A stretch of 64,000 nt of DNA from JAXMHQ01 sp046346665 (GTDB taxonomy: Bacteria; Verrucomicrobiota; Verrucomicrobiia; Limisphaerales; JAXMHQ01): assembly GCA_046346665.1 (NCBI GenBank), contig JAXMHQ010000014.1, positions 1-64,000 on the forward strand. The letters are read 5' to 3'. A program made the translations under genes and the position numbers. Shown here one piece after another: positions 7,776-17,217 of the stretch. The notes under the pieces are model-generated. The model saw only the letters and a list, made by a program, of their open reading frames with translations, made no database searches and had not been told where the DNA came from. Positions within the stretch are counted from its first letter, which is position 1. The number at the start of each line of letters is the position of its first letter.

Positions 7776-10001
7776 TCAGGGCGCCACAGTCACCGGCGAA
7801 CTGGTCGCCGGCGGTATGTTCTGGCTGAACACCGAGGTGTCCGTCGCGGTGACCGTCCAGCTGCCCGCGGATCCGAACGACACGGGCGTGGTGGTTCCGG
7901 AGACTCCGAACGTGATCGTCCCGCCTGCAAGCGAGGCGTCGTTCGGAACGATGGAGTAGGGATCATCCGACGTCAGGTGGATGCGATCACTGATGCTGCT
8001 GATGATGTTCCAGCTGGAGTCGCAGGCATTGACGGTGACGTTGAGGAAGCCGCCGTCGTTGAGGCTGATGGGCGTCGGGGTGCCGGTCTTGCCGGAAACG
8101 GTGCCCGGCGCGCTGGTTTCACCCGGCAACAGCACCTGGAGCTGGCTGAAGGTGGTTTGCTTGAGGCGATAGTAACCGGCGGCGGGAGGCGCTTCCGAGG
8201 CGGAGATGTATTGCTGCACCTGGCCGACTTCCTGGATGAGCGGGTAGGCGGTGAGCTGGCTCCAGCCGGAGGTGTTGCCGAGGTCGCCATTGCCCTGGAG
8301 CAGCCAATAGGCGCCGTTGACCACGGGCCAGGTGGCGAGGTAAACCGCGTTGGTCGTGAGCAGGAACACGCACGACTGGTTGGCGGACGTGGTCTTGTCC
8401 CAGGCGGGCGACAGGGCGGAATCGTTGTCGAACGTGTCCGTGTAAGGAGCAGGCACGCCGGTCGCGGAGAATTGCGAGTAAACGATGTCCTGGTTCAGGC
8501 CCTGGGAATTCTGGGCCATGTTGCCGAGATAAATCCCGAAGTTCGTCGGGGCGTTGAACGGAGCGATGTTATACGGCGGAATCACAAGGCTGGTCGCCGT
8601 GGAATTGGGCGCGATCAGCGTGACGTTGGTATCGGACGTGAAGCGCACGATCCATTTGCCGACCGCGGGATCGCCGGCGACGTTGACGTTGGTGACGATG
8701 CCGAGGAAGCCGGATTCAAGCCAGTTCGTCGTGGAACCATCCCAGCTGCCGGGCGCGTTGGTGTAGCTGCCCCGGCCGTAGAACATGTCGTTTCCGTTCG
8801 CTTCCGCCACCTTGTAATGGAATTCCATCGTGGCCTTCGTCGGATCGGCCGACTTGCTCACCTGCACCACCACCGCGGCGTCGTTGTTGTAATCCGGCGA
8901 ATTCGCAATGCCCGCGTTGGGCACCAGGTAGAGATACGCCTGCTCGCCGGCGTTCGTGTTCGCGAAGCTCTTGATCGTGAAGGAATACTCGACCGGGCTG
9001 CCCGCGGAGGCGTTGCCGTACCAGTCGGTCCCGACCGTGTTCACCAGGCGCACCTGCTGGCGGTCGAAGTAGGTGTTGCCGGCCGAGCCGGTAATGATGT
9101 TCAGGCCCGTGACGCGCTTGGTCGACAGCGCGAGAGTCGTCGACTGCGTCGTGGGCGGAGTGATCGGAATCACGCCGGCGGGCGAGCTCAGGTTGGTGCC
9201 GGTGGTGTCGACGTAAATGTTGTCAAACACGACGCCGCCCGACTGCGGGGTCGGGGTGCAGCCCATGTTGATGTTGGTCAGACTGCCGACGGCGGTGGCG
9301 TTGCGGAACGAGAACGTGCCGCCCGCGCCGTTATCCGCATAGATCTTGTGAGGCGATCCGCTCAGCGACGGGATCGCGTCGTTCTGCATGTAAACCTCGT
9401 AGGTCAGAGAGGCCGCGTTGATCAGGAACCACACCTTGTAGGTCGTGGCGATGTAGTTCAGGCCCACCGGCACGTCGCCGGCGGCGGTGCCGTCAATCGA
9501 CGCGAACACGAACGCGCCGCCGTTGCGGATGCGGAACGTGCTGACGCCGCCGCCGGGGCTGGTCTGGGTGCTGTCCCAGTTGAGCTGCACCTGGCTGGTG
9601 CTGGCGGTGTTGTTCGGCAGACGGTCCGTGACGATGAAGTTCCACTGGTTATAGGTGGGGCTGGTGCCGGGGACCGGGTTGAAGTAGGCGAATTCGCAAA
9701 ACACGGTCGCCGCCGTGCTGGTGCTCGCGATGTCGAGGCCCGCGGGCGCCAAGGACCGCCAGGCGCCACTGTTGCCCGGCGCCGAGACAATCCACGGCAG
9801 CCGCACCCCCTGGTAATTCGTCACCACCAGGATGTTGGTGTCGCCACCCGTGAGCTGCCACTCATTCCCCAACGGTCCCTGCCCCACCAAGGGCCGGTTC
9901 GTCGTGTAGGAGGAAAAGTTGTCGAAGAGAACAAAAGCGCCATGCGCCACGTTGGCGGTCAACGCGGCGGACAAGGCGAGTGCGGATACCAGTATTTTCA
10001 T
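7776..10001 (-). CDS. Large secreted protein, lectin-like beta-rich repeats
   Basis: A 741-aa exported protein with signal peptide MKILVSALALSAALTANVAHG. Two stretches look like concanavalin-A/LamG-like beta sandwiches: about 22-270 (FVLFDNFSSY ... GGVVFDNIYVDTTG) and about 290-530 (YFDRQQVRLV ... YSQFSATGVPAPYTDTFDND). The third part, about 560-640, contains a verrucomicrobial W..LTAYP..YYRLKQT segment. The C-terminal 100 residues resemble a bacterial Ig-like domain (GSWTVTATDTS). It lacks catalytic motifs I recognise. Likely a surface or carbohydrate-contact protein; the function is open. Neighbour of the pseudopilin gene. Confidence 0.7.
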   Translation of the reverse strand: MKILVSALALSAALTANVAHGAFVLFDNFSSYTTNRPLVGQGPLGNEWQLTGGDTNILVVTNYQGVRLPWIVSAPGNSGAWRSLAPAGLDIASTSTAATVFCEFAYFNPVPGTSPTYNQWNFIVTDRLPNNTASTSQVQLNWDSTQTSPGGGVSTFRIRNGGAFVFASIDGTAAGDVPVGLNYIATTYKVWFLINAASLTYEVYMQNDAIPSLSGSPHKIYADNGAGGTFSFRNATAVGSLTNINMGCTPTPQSGGVVFDNIYVDTTGTNLSSPAGVIPITPPTTQSTTLALSTKRVTGLNIITGSAGNTYFDRQQVRLVNTVGTDWYGNASAGSPVEYSFTIKSFANTNAGEQAYLYLVPNAGIANSPDYNNDAAVVVQVSKSADPTKATMEFHYKVAEANGNDMFYGRGSYTNAPGSWDGSTTNWLESGFLGIVTNVNVAGDPAVGKWIVRFTSDTNVTLIAPNSTATSLVIPPYNIAPFNAPTNFGIYLGNMAQNSQGLNQDIVYSQFSATGVPAPYTDTFDNDSALSPAWDKTTSANQSCVFLLTTNAVYLATWPVVNGAYWLLQGNGDLGNTSGWSQLTAYPLIQEVGQVQQYISASEAPPAAGYYRLKQTTFSQLQVLLPGETSAPGTVSGKTGTPTPISLNDGGFLNVTVNACDSSWNIISSISDRIHLTSDDPYSIVPNDASLAGGTITFGVSGTTTPVSFGSAGSWTVTATDTSVFSQNIPPATSSPVTVAP

Positions 10002-10170
10002 AGCATGGAACGGTTGGGGCTTGTGTCTAGTTTGCTCTGATTTACAGGGGTTTTTTTAGCTCTTTAAGGGATCTCCCAACAAGTCGTGCGTACGGTCGAC
10101 AGTCGTGTCATCCGAAACGATTACTTGACCGCGGCGCGGCGCGGCACAGCAAGTGCTAGGGGGGGCCGGA

Positions 10171-11259
10171 TCAGCCGGGCGGCAACGGAGGCAGGCACTC
10201 CAGAAATGTCAGGTTCTCGTGCGGTTCGATCCTCAGACCGCGCATCCCGTGCGGCACCAGGATCCGGTCATACGGCCGCAGCACTTGCACTTCGTCCCGC
10301 GTCTTCGCACGGCCCGATCCTTCCAGCACCAGCAAAATGGTCGACCCCAGCGATTCCCAGTTCCACGGCGCCGCCAGCCGCGTCCGAACCACCCGGAACC
10401 GATCCGTCAACCGCCGGTCCACCAGCGATTCGCGCCGAATGTCTGCGCCCGACTCAATCACCACCGGGCCGGGAGCGAATCGGGTCTTCACCGCGGCCGC
10501 CGGCAACGCCTCGAATGAAAACATGTCGAGCGCGAATTCGATGTCTCGGTTCATGAACCGCGCCGGCTCGGGAATCACCCGGCCGCCCACCTCGAATTCA
10601 ATCCGCGCCACGAAATCTGTCGGCTCCATCACTTCCACCATCAACACGCCGCCGCCAATCGCGTGCGGCAACCCGCCCGGCACCACAAAGACATCGCCCG
10701 GCTTCACCGGGATCCGGTCGAAACACTTTTCCAGCGCGGCAATGTCCTGTTTCTCAATCATCCGCTTCAGGGCGCTGCGCGTCGGCGGCCGCTGGAACCC
10801 GAGGTAAATGAACGGCTCCGCCACCTCCGGCCGCGTTTCCAGGACGTAATAAGCCTCCGTCTTGCCGCTGTCGGCGTTGAGCCGACGCCGCGAAAACTCG
10901 ACCGTCGGATGTACCTGGAACGGCAGCCGCACCGCCGCATCCAGGTATTTCACCAGGACCATCGGGTTGGGACCGAAGTGTTTCACGTGCTCGGTTCCCA
11001 GGAAGTAACGCGGATCCTCCGCCACCAGGTCCGCGATCAGCGCCGATTGCGCCCCGAATTCCGCCCGCGCCAGGCCCTCGCCGGCCGGGCGCTTGCCCGG
11101 GTTGATCGCCCGCACCGTCGACCCGATCCAGTCCTCCGGCTCCGGTCCGTCCGCAGGCGCCAGCCGGCCTTCGATCCGGTCGAGCAACCGTCCGCCGGTG
11201 TAGGTGCGCCAGACGCGGTTCGGGGGCAGGCGGAGGATTTTGTCGCGGTGCGTTCTCAA
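10171..11259 (-). CDS. Phosphomannose-isomerase-like cupin protein (class I)
   Basis: Predicted mannose-6-phosphate isomerase, which interconverts mannose-6-P and fructose-6-P in the cytoplasm. The start is a TTG at 11259, overlapping the transporter stop (TTGA) and preceded by GGAGAA; 362 aa. Family features: LPFQVHPTVEFS (metal-site His), KTEAYYVLET (metal-site Glu), and GDVFVVPGGLPHAIGGG with the later His, followed by a second cupin half (ILLVLEGSGRA). Third gene of an operon with a GH2 enzyme and an MFS transporter, which suggests that mannose or a related sugar is released, imported and isomerised. The exact substrate is not proven by sequence. Confidence 0.8.
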   Translation of the reverse strand: MRTHRDKILRLPPNRVWRTYTGGRLLDRIEGRLAPADGPEPEDWIGSTVRAINPGKRPAGEGLARAEFGAQSALIADLVAEDPRYFLGTEHVKHFGPNPMVLVKYLDAAVRLPFQVHPTVEFSRRRLNADSGKTEAYYVLETRPEVAEPFIYLGFQRPPTRSALKRMIEKQDIAALEKCFDRIPVKPGDVFVVPGGLPHAIGGGVLMVEVMEPTDFVARIEFEVGGRVIPEPARFMNRDIEFALDMFSFEALPAAAVKTRFAPGPVVIESGADIRRESLVDRRLTDRFRVVRTRLAAPWNWESLGSTILLVLEGSGRAKTRDEVQVLRPYDRILVPHGMRGLRIEPHENLTFLECLPPLPPG

Positions 11260-12581
11260 GATTTGTTCTCCAGGATCATGGGTTCCAGCCGGGGCAGGAT
11301 GAGATGCAGGCAGGCGAGCGCGGCGAGATAGGCGACGGACGCCATCGCGAAAGGAATGGCGTAGCTGTGCGTGGTGTCGAGGATGAATCCCACCAGCTTT
11401 GCGTTGAACATCGCGAACACCGCCGCCGCCATCCCGCCGATGCCGGCCACGGATCCTACTGCCCGGGCGGGAACGGTGTCGGTGGCGACGGTGAACAGGT
11501 TGGCGGAAAAGCCGAGGTGCGACGCGGCGGCGAGCCCGAGCAGCAGGACGGAAGGCCAGAGGCCGATGTGGAGCGGGACGAGGCACACGGGCACGACGAG
11601 CAGCGCGCAGCCCAGCATGACGGTTTTGCGGGCCCGATTGACCGACCAGCCGCGGCCGATCAATCGCATCGAACACCAGCCGCCCGCGACGCTGCCGGCA
11701 CCGGCCATGATGTAAATGCCCATCAACGGCAGCGCCAGCGCATCCGATGTCCCCGCGGCGGTGCCGTGGTCCAGTCCGTATTGCCGCGCCAGAAAACCGG
11801 GCACCCAGAACAGGAAAAACCACCAGACGGGGTCGCTCAGGCCTTTCGCCAGAAAGAACGCCCAGGTCTGGCGATGCCGGAACAGTTGCCACCACGACAC
11901 GCGGCCCTGGGGCGGATTGGCGTCGCCCTCGATGTACGCCCGTTCGGCCGGTTTAAGCCACGGATGCCGGGCAGGCGAACGGTAGAAACACAGCCACAAC
12001 ACGAGCCAAAGGACATCCTGCGCGGCGATGACGAGGAAGGTCAGCGGCCAGGCCACCCATTGCAGCAGCAGGGGAACGATCAGCGGCGTCAGGGTGGCGC
12101 CGACGGACGACCCGGCGTTGACGACGCCGTTGCCCAGGGCGCGTTCCTTGCGCGGGAACCATTCACCCACCGCCTTCACGCACCCGGGCCAGGTGCCGGA
12201 TTCGCCAAAGCCCAGCGCGAAACGCGCCAGGCAAAACCCCGCAACCGTGGTCGCAACTGCATGGCTCCCGGCCGCGAACGCGCAGGTTACCGCGACCACC
12301 GCCAGCCCCGCCCGCACACCCAGGCGGTCGATCAACCGCCCCATCGTCAGCAAACCCACGGCGTAGGCGAGCTGGAAACAGAAAATCACGTTTCCATAAT
12401 CCGTCTCCGTCCACTTCAGATCCCGCATCAACGTCGGCTTCAACACGCCGAGAAGAAACCGGTCCATGTAACTGATCGTCGCCGCCCCGAACAACAGCGC
12501 GAGAATCCACCATCGCACCCCGCCGCGCGACACCGGCAACGCAGCCGACGGGACCGGGGAATGGACTGAAGCCGGGTTCAT
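11256..12581 (-). CDS. MFS transporter, hexuronate/ACS type
   Basis: Inner-membrane sugar or sugar-acid importer, 441 aa, about 12 hydrophobic helices. The motif ATISYMDRFLLGVLKPTL is typical of the anion:cation symporter (ACS) group that includes hexuronate transporters, as are FALGFGESGTWPGCVKAVGEWFPRKERALGNG and the central SWWQLFRHRQTWAFFLAKGLSDPVWWFFLFW. The ATG overlaps the GH2 stop (ATGA), and its own stop overlaps the isomerase TTG. Context makes a mono- or oligosaccharide or uronate released by the GH2 enzyme the likely cargo. Confidence 0.85.
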   Translation of the reverse strand: MNPASVHSPVPSAALPVSRGGVRWWILALLFGAATISYMDRFLLGVLKPTLMRDLKWTETDYGNVIFCFQLAYAVGLLTMGRLIDRLGVRAGLAVVAVTCAFAAGSHAVATTVAGFCLARFALGFGESGTWPGCVKAVGEWFPRKERALGNGVVNAGSSVGATLTPLIVPLLLQWVAWPLTFLVIAAQDVLWLVLWLCFYRSPARHPWLKPAERAYIEGDANPPQGRVSWWQLFRHRQTWAFFLAKGLSDPVWWFFLFWVPGFLARQYGLDHGTAAGTSDALALPLMGIYIMAGAGSVAGGWCSMRLIGRGWSVNRARKTVMLGCALLVVPVCLVPLHIGLWPSVLLLGLAAASHLGFSANLFTVATDTVPARAVGSVAGIGGMAAAVFAMFNAKLVGFILDTTHSYAIPFAMASVAYLAALACLHLILPRLEPMILENKS

Positions 12582-15139
12582 GGAATGACCATTTCGGACG
12601 GCGCCACGTTCCAGCCTTCAACCCCCAGGCGCGCGGCATTCGTGGCGGCGCCCATCGCCGCATTGTATTCGAGTTGAACTTCGCGCTGTTCGCCGGGCAG
12701 CAGCGAAAAATAATTGTCGTCGTAAAATACCGGCAACACCCGCGCCCCGTCCCGGCTCACTTTGAGCCGGATCGCCAGCGCCGGGGCATTGGTGGAATTG
12801 GTCAGCAGCACCCGGTAGCGGCCCGGCACCGCCGGTTCAACTCGGCGGACAACGGCATTCAGCCGGACTGCAGGCAGGTCGTTCAATTCCCGGCAGGAGG
12901 CGCCGCGGCCGCTGCCCCAGTAAAAGTTATCCGACAACACCTCACTGCCGCGACGCAGTGCCAGTTTCACCAGGAACACCCGGCCGGGATCCGGCGCGCG
13001 TTCGAAATCGAAACAGTCCCGCACCGCGCCGGCCGGCAGATCCAGAGCGGCGGTCCGATGCCAGACCGGCCGTCCCGACAGGTCATAGCGCCAGGCCTCG
13101 ACGCTCAATCCAGACAGGTTTGTCGTGCTGTCATTCGCCGCCTGCACCCGGTCGGTGGCGGCATTCCAGAACACATGCACCGGCTCGCAGGCTTTGCGCA
13201 CGCCGAAATACGCCGCCGTCGGCTCGAACCAATAATCGTAGATCTGGCAGATCAACGACGGCCAGGCGGGTTGCGTCATCCACAACAGCGTCCCGCCTCC
13301 ACGGCCGGCCCGCAACGACTCAAACATCGCCTTCGCCGACTCCAGGTTCACCATCTGCGCTTTCCGGCAGTAATCCTCGATGCCCGACGGCGGATCGTAC
13401 CGGCGGCCGATGCGCTCCGTGTATTGCGGCATCCGGGGCGATTGATAATCGTGCACCGCCCACATGTCGTTGATCGGCCACAAGTCGGATTCCGGCATCA
13501 TCGCGCGCATGCTTTCCACCACCGGCACCGCCACAATGCCTAACTCGGAATGAAACGTACGGCCGCGGTTTTCGAAATACCATTCCACATCCTTGACCTC
13601 GTACGGCCCGCGGCCCGTCACGATGCCGGCCGCGGAATTGGACAGGTAAAGCCGCGTGCCGTCGAGTTCCGCCACCGCCGCCTGCAGGGCTTCGTTCAAT
13701 TCCGGCGGCGGGTCCCCCTCGTTCCGGCCGCAATACAGCGCGAGGCTCGGATGCGACCGCACCCGGCGGATCTTGTCGCGCGCGTTCGACAGGAACATGC
13801 CGGGGTCGTCCGGCTCGGGTCCGTCCACCGGGTTCGCGAGCCAGAAATCGTCCCAGACCAGGATGCCGTAGCGGTCGCAGGCCTCGTAGAATTCGCGCCG
13901 TCCCACCATGCCGACCCAGTTGCGGATCATGTTGAGCCCGGCGTCGCGATGCAGGCGTACGCGGATATCGTAGCCGGCCGCATCGCAGTTCAACATGCCT
14001 TCGTCCATGCCCCAGTTCCCGCCGCGGCACAGGATCGGACAGCCGTTCACCGAAAGCACCAGGCTGCCGTTGGTGACGGCATAATCGATTCGCCTCACGC
14101 CGAACGTGACGCTCTTCCGGTCGCTCACGGCGGCGCCGGTTTCGCAGTCGAGATCGAGCGTGTAAAGCGGCTGCGGGCCGTAACCGTTGGGCCACCAGAG
14201 TTGCGGATGGGACAAACGCAAAGCGGGACAATTGGAGGGGGTCAGCGCCACGTTCCGCATTTCGCCCGGCTCAAGCGCGATCGGCGCCGAGAAGGAAGCG
14301 CCGGCCACGGAACCTCGGAGCAGTGCCGTCACTCGACGAGCGGCGGCATTCGAAACCGACGTCATCAGCCGCAGATCCGCATGCGCGGGATCGGCCGGGG
14401 AAAAATCCGCGATCACCCAAGGATCCGCCAGCGTCACCTCGCCGCTGTCTTCCAGGCGCACGTCGTTCCAGATGCCGATCTCCCGGCCGCGCACGATCGG
14501 CAGCCAGTTCCAGCCCGCGCTGGCCAGGAACGTGGGACTGTCGCGGCCCAGCACGTCGCCGTTCGTGGTCCGCGCGCCCAGCGTCTTTTGCGTGATCTTC
14601 CGGGGGCCGGGATCCGGGTGCGCGACGTGGTGGATCAACACCGCGAGTGCATTCGTCGCCCCCGGCTGGACCAGGCCGCTGATGTCAAAACGCCCGCGGA
14701 TGAACGCGCCGTCGATCCGGCCCAGCGCCCGGCCGTTCAGAAAAACATCCGCCTTCCAGTTCACCCCGTCGAAATTCAACCAGAGCCGGCGCCCGGCCAC
14801 CTCCGGCGGCACAACAAATTCCCGCCGGTACCAGAAATCGCGGCGTGAAAAGAAATCGTCCGAAATCCGGCTCATCTGGTCGCCAAACCACGGGTCCGGC
14901 ACGAGTCCCCGCGCCACATAACTGCCCAATACGGTTCCAGGCACCACGGCCGGGACCCAATCGCGGTCATTGAAGCCGGGGCGCGCAATGTCACGGCCAG
15001 GAGTTGAGACGGACAATTCGTTCTGAAGCCGCCAGGGCCCGCTGGAAAGCGAGCGCCAGTCGGCCGCCGCGGCCGGTTCGGCCCGGGCCGGCAGAATCGC
15101 TGCCGCCAGGAGAATCGACATGGTCCATTCCGCGATCAT
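12578..15139 (-). CDS. Secreted glycoside hydrolase family 2 (beta-mannosidase type)
   Basis: Exo-acting retaining glycosidase, 853 aa. The start is taken at the ATG at 15139 (GGAG just upstream), giving signal peptide MIAEWTMSILLAAAILPARA; an in-frame ATG at 15208 would bury it. The GH2 layout is clear: N-terminal sugar-binding domain (WYRREFVVPPEVAGRRLWLNFDGVNWKADVFLNG), Ig-like domain, then TIM barrel. The acid/base is Glu about 474 in CGRNEGDP and the nucleophile Glu about 532 in FHSELGI. The NE pair fits mannosidase-like GH2 rather than exo-chitosanases, which are reported to use Asp there. A C-terminal beta domain ends the protein. First gene of the operon with the MFS and isomerase genes. 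Confidence 0.88.
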   Translation of the reverse strand: MIAEWTMSILLAAAILPARAEPAAAADWRSLSSGPWRLQNELSVSTPGRDIARPGFNDRDWVPAVVPGTVLGSYVARGLVPDPWFGDQMSRISDDFFSRRDFWYRREFVVPPEVAGRRLWLNFDGVNWKADVFLNGRALGRIDGAFIRGRFDISGLVQPGATNALAVLIHHVAHPDPGPRKITQKTLGARTTNGDVLGRDSPTFLASAGWNWLPIVRGREIGIWNDVRLEDSGEVTLADPWVIADFSPADPAHADLRLMTSVSNAAARRVTALLRGSVAGASFSAPIALEPGEMRNVALTPSNCPALRLSHPQLWWPNGYGPQPLYTLDLDCETGAAVSDRKSVTFGVRRIDYAVTNGSLVLSVNGCPILCRGGNWGMDEGMLNCDAAGYDIRVRLHRDAGLNMIRNWVGMVGRREFYEACDRYGILVWDDFWLANPVDGPEPDDPGMFLSNARDKIRRVRSHPSLALYCGRNEGDPPPELNEALQAAVAELDGTRLYLSNSAAGIVTGRGPYEVKDVEWYFENRGRTFHSELGIVAVPVVESMRAMMPESDLWPINDMWAVHDYQSPRMPQYTERIGRRYDPPSGIEDYCRKAQMVNLESAKAMFESLRAGRGGGTLLWMTQPAWPSLICQIYDYWFEPTAAYFGVRKACEPVHVFWNAATDRVQAANDSTTNLSGLSVEAWRYDLSGRPVWHRTAALDLPAGAVRDCFDFERAPDPGRVFLVKLALRRGSEVLSDNFYWGSGRGASCRELNDLPAVRLNAVVRRVEPAVPGRYRVLLTNSTNAPALAIRLKVSRDGARVLPVFYDDNYFSLLPGEQREVQLEYNAAMGAATNAARLGVEGWNVAPSEMVIP

Positions 15140-15273
15140 CGGCTCCAGATTACGGCAAACGAAAGCGCCCGGTGAGTAATCAGAAATGAGGACGTTCGCT
15201 GTCGTCACAACTGACTACTGTCGGCCGCAATCCCGGGCGGTAGCATGGATCCCGTCCGCCGGTCCTGAGGATT

Positions 15274-17199
15274 ATGAAACTGACCCGATGGCTGATGTTA
15301 TTGTTGCTGGCCTTCCCGGCCGCCCGGTGTTGCGCCCAGCCGGAACTGATGGCCTGGGGCAACCTGCGCGGGATCCGCATCCAGGGGCAACTCATGGAGT
15401 TCGAAACCAGCTTGCAGCTCGTCGCGCCGGACGGGACATCGCTGGAACGGACCGCCGCCTATTCCCATCGCCCGTCCTACCACCGCGAAGGCGCCGTTGC
15501 GCGCGTGGACGTGCGGCTCGGACCGCTGGATTGCCGCGAATCCGTCGAATCCCTGCCGGATCCCGGCTCGGCACGGGTGGCCGTCACCTTCAACGCCAGG
15601 GAACCCGCGTCCGGCAGCGGCTGCTTTGTCGTTGAAATACCCCCGGGAATGTTCCAGCCCGGAACGACGGATTGGATCGATCCCCAGCCGTCCGCATCCT
15701 CCGCGGGCGCGGTCCCGGCGCGGGCCGCCGGCGTGCGGCTGCGGGGGCCATCGGGTGAACTTGAAATTCTCAGCGACGCGGCCGTGCCCATCGAGCTGGC
15801 TCCCGCGCGATCGGACAACGACCGGACGACCTTGCGCTTCGTCGTATTGACCGCGTCCTCGCCCACGAATCAGCCCGTCACACGCGTCTTCACCATCAAG
15901 GCACGCGGTGAGATCGACACCGCACCGGCAACGGTGACCCTGGACCCCGACCAGCCCGGCCGCGCCTTCGACGGCATCGGCGGCAATTTCCGGCTGCAAT
16001 TCCCCAAAGCCGACCCCGCCGTTATTGATTACAACCTCGCTCACCTGCGCGTGGCATGGTCGCGCGTCGCCGTCTGGTGGCAGGACTGGGACCCGGACGA
16101 ATCCCGGAGTCCGCTGGCGGCCGCGCGCGCGGGCCGGGTGCCGGAACGGCAGCGGGAACAGATGCGGATGGCGCAACGCCTGGCGCTGGCGGGCATCCCG
16201 GTGATTGTCAGCGCCTGGGATCCTCCCGCCTGGGCCACGCTCAAGGGACCCAAACCGCCCGGCATTTACAGCGACATCATCAATCCCGAAAAATTCCAGC
16301 GGGTCGCGTCGTCCATCGCGGACTTTCTCCTGTTTCTAAAGGAAAGCCATGGCGTCGAAGCCCTGTTCTTTTCACTCAACGAACCCGACCTCGGACTCAC
16401 CCCTGAACCCGCGGATTACATCGCCTTCGTGAAGCTGCTCGGCCGGGAATTCGCCGCGCGCGGTTTGACCACGAAAATCCTGCTGGCCGACACTTCAAAC
16501 GGCACCTGGAAATCGCGCGGATTTGTCCGGGCAGCACTCCAGGATCCGGCCTCGCTCAATGCGATCGGGGCCGTGGGATTTCACACGTGGGGCGGCTGCG
16601 AAACCACGAACCTGGCGGCCTGGGCCGAAGCCGCGCGCGTGCTGGGCCTGCCCCTGCTGGTGACGGAAGCCGGGATGGACGCGGAGGCCCATCGTTATCC
16701 CGACGTGTTCCTCGAACCGGCGTATCAGCTCGATGAAATCGCACTCTACGTCCGAATCTGCGCCGTCGCCCAGCCGGCCTCGATCCTCGAATGGCAGCTC
16801 ACGGCGGATTACGGCCTCCTCAACGGCGGCGGCGTCTATGAGCATCAAGGTCCGCTCACGCCGACACAGCGATTCTGGAACTTTCAACAGCTCGGTAACA
16901 CGCCGCCCGGCGCCTTCGCCCTGCCCGTCCGGGTGAACCGGCCGGCGCTGGACTGCGCCGCCTTCGGCAACCCCGCTTCGCGCCGCTATGCCATCCACCT
17001 CGTCAACACCGGAGCCACACGCCGCACCTTCATCGAAGGACTTCCCCGGGGTCTGACGGCACTGCGCCGCACGGTGACCGACGGACATCGTGGCTCGAGC
17101 ACCGAGCCGTCGGTGCCGGTGAAAGAGGGAAAAGCGGAGCTGACACTGGACGCACTGAGTTACGTGACCCTCGAAGGCATTGCCGGCCCCCAGCTATGA
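15274..17199 (+). CDS. Secreted GH30-like glycoside hydrolase
   Basis: A 641-aa exported enzyme with signal peptide MKLTRWLMLLLLAFPAARCCA. Residues about 25-210 form a beta-rich region with no known domain. The catalytic barrel (about 215-540) starts with FDGIGGNFRLQF, the usual GH30 opening, and has acid/base Glu about 370 in FFSLNEPDLG, nucleophile Glu about 465 in LLVTEAGMD, and IPVIVSAWDPPAWAT. A C-terminal beta domain follows (about 545-640), as in GH30. It probably cleaves a beta-linked polysaccharide backbone; xylan, glucan and fucan are all possible from sequence alone. Divergently transcribed from the GH2 operon over 134 bp. Confidence 0.75.
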   Translation: MKLTRWLMLLLLAFPAARCCAQPELMAWGNLRGIRIQGQLMEFETSLQLVAPDGTSLERTAAYSHRPSYHREGAVARVDVRLGPLDCRESVESLPDPGSARVAVTFNAREPASGSGCFVVEIPPGMFQPGTTDWIDPQPSASSAGAVPARAAGVRLRGPSGELEILSDAAVPIELAPARSDNDRTTLRFVVLTASSPTNQPVTRVFTIKARGEIDTAPATVTLDPDQPGRAFDGIGGNFRLQFPKADPAVIDYNLAHLRVAWSRVAVWWQDWDPDESRSPLAAARAGRVPERQREQMRMAQRLALAGIPVIVSAWDPPAWATLKGPKPPGIYSDIINPEKFQRVASSIADFLLFLKESHGVEALFFSLNEPDLGLTPEPADYIAFVKLLGREFAARGLTTKILLADTSNGTWKSRGFVRAALQDPASLNAIGAVGFHTWGGCETTNLAAWAEAARVLGLPLLVTEAGMDAEAHRYPDVFLEPAYQLDEIALYVRICAVAQPASILEWQLTADYGLLNGGGVYEHQGPLTPTQRFWNFQQLGNTPPGAFALPVRVNRPALDCAAFGNPASRRYAIHLVNTGATRRTFIEGLPRGLTALRRTVTDGHRGSSTEPSVPVKEGKAELTLDALSYVTLEGIAGPQL

Positions 17200-17217
17200 C
17201 GCGGACCGGTTCGATTG

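Noticed and set aside
13550..14848. A 432-aa plus frame opposite the first GH2 gene
   Set aside because: Antisense to a full GH2 enzyme, no signal or domain.
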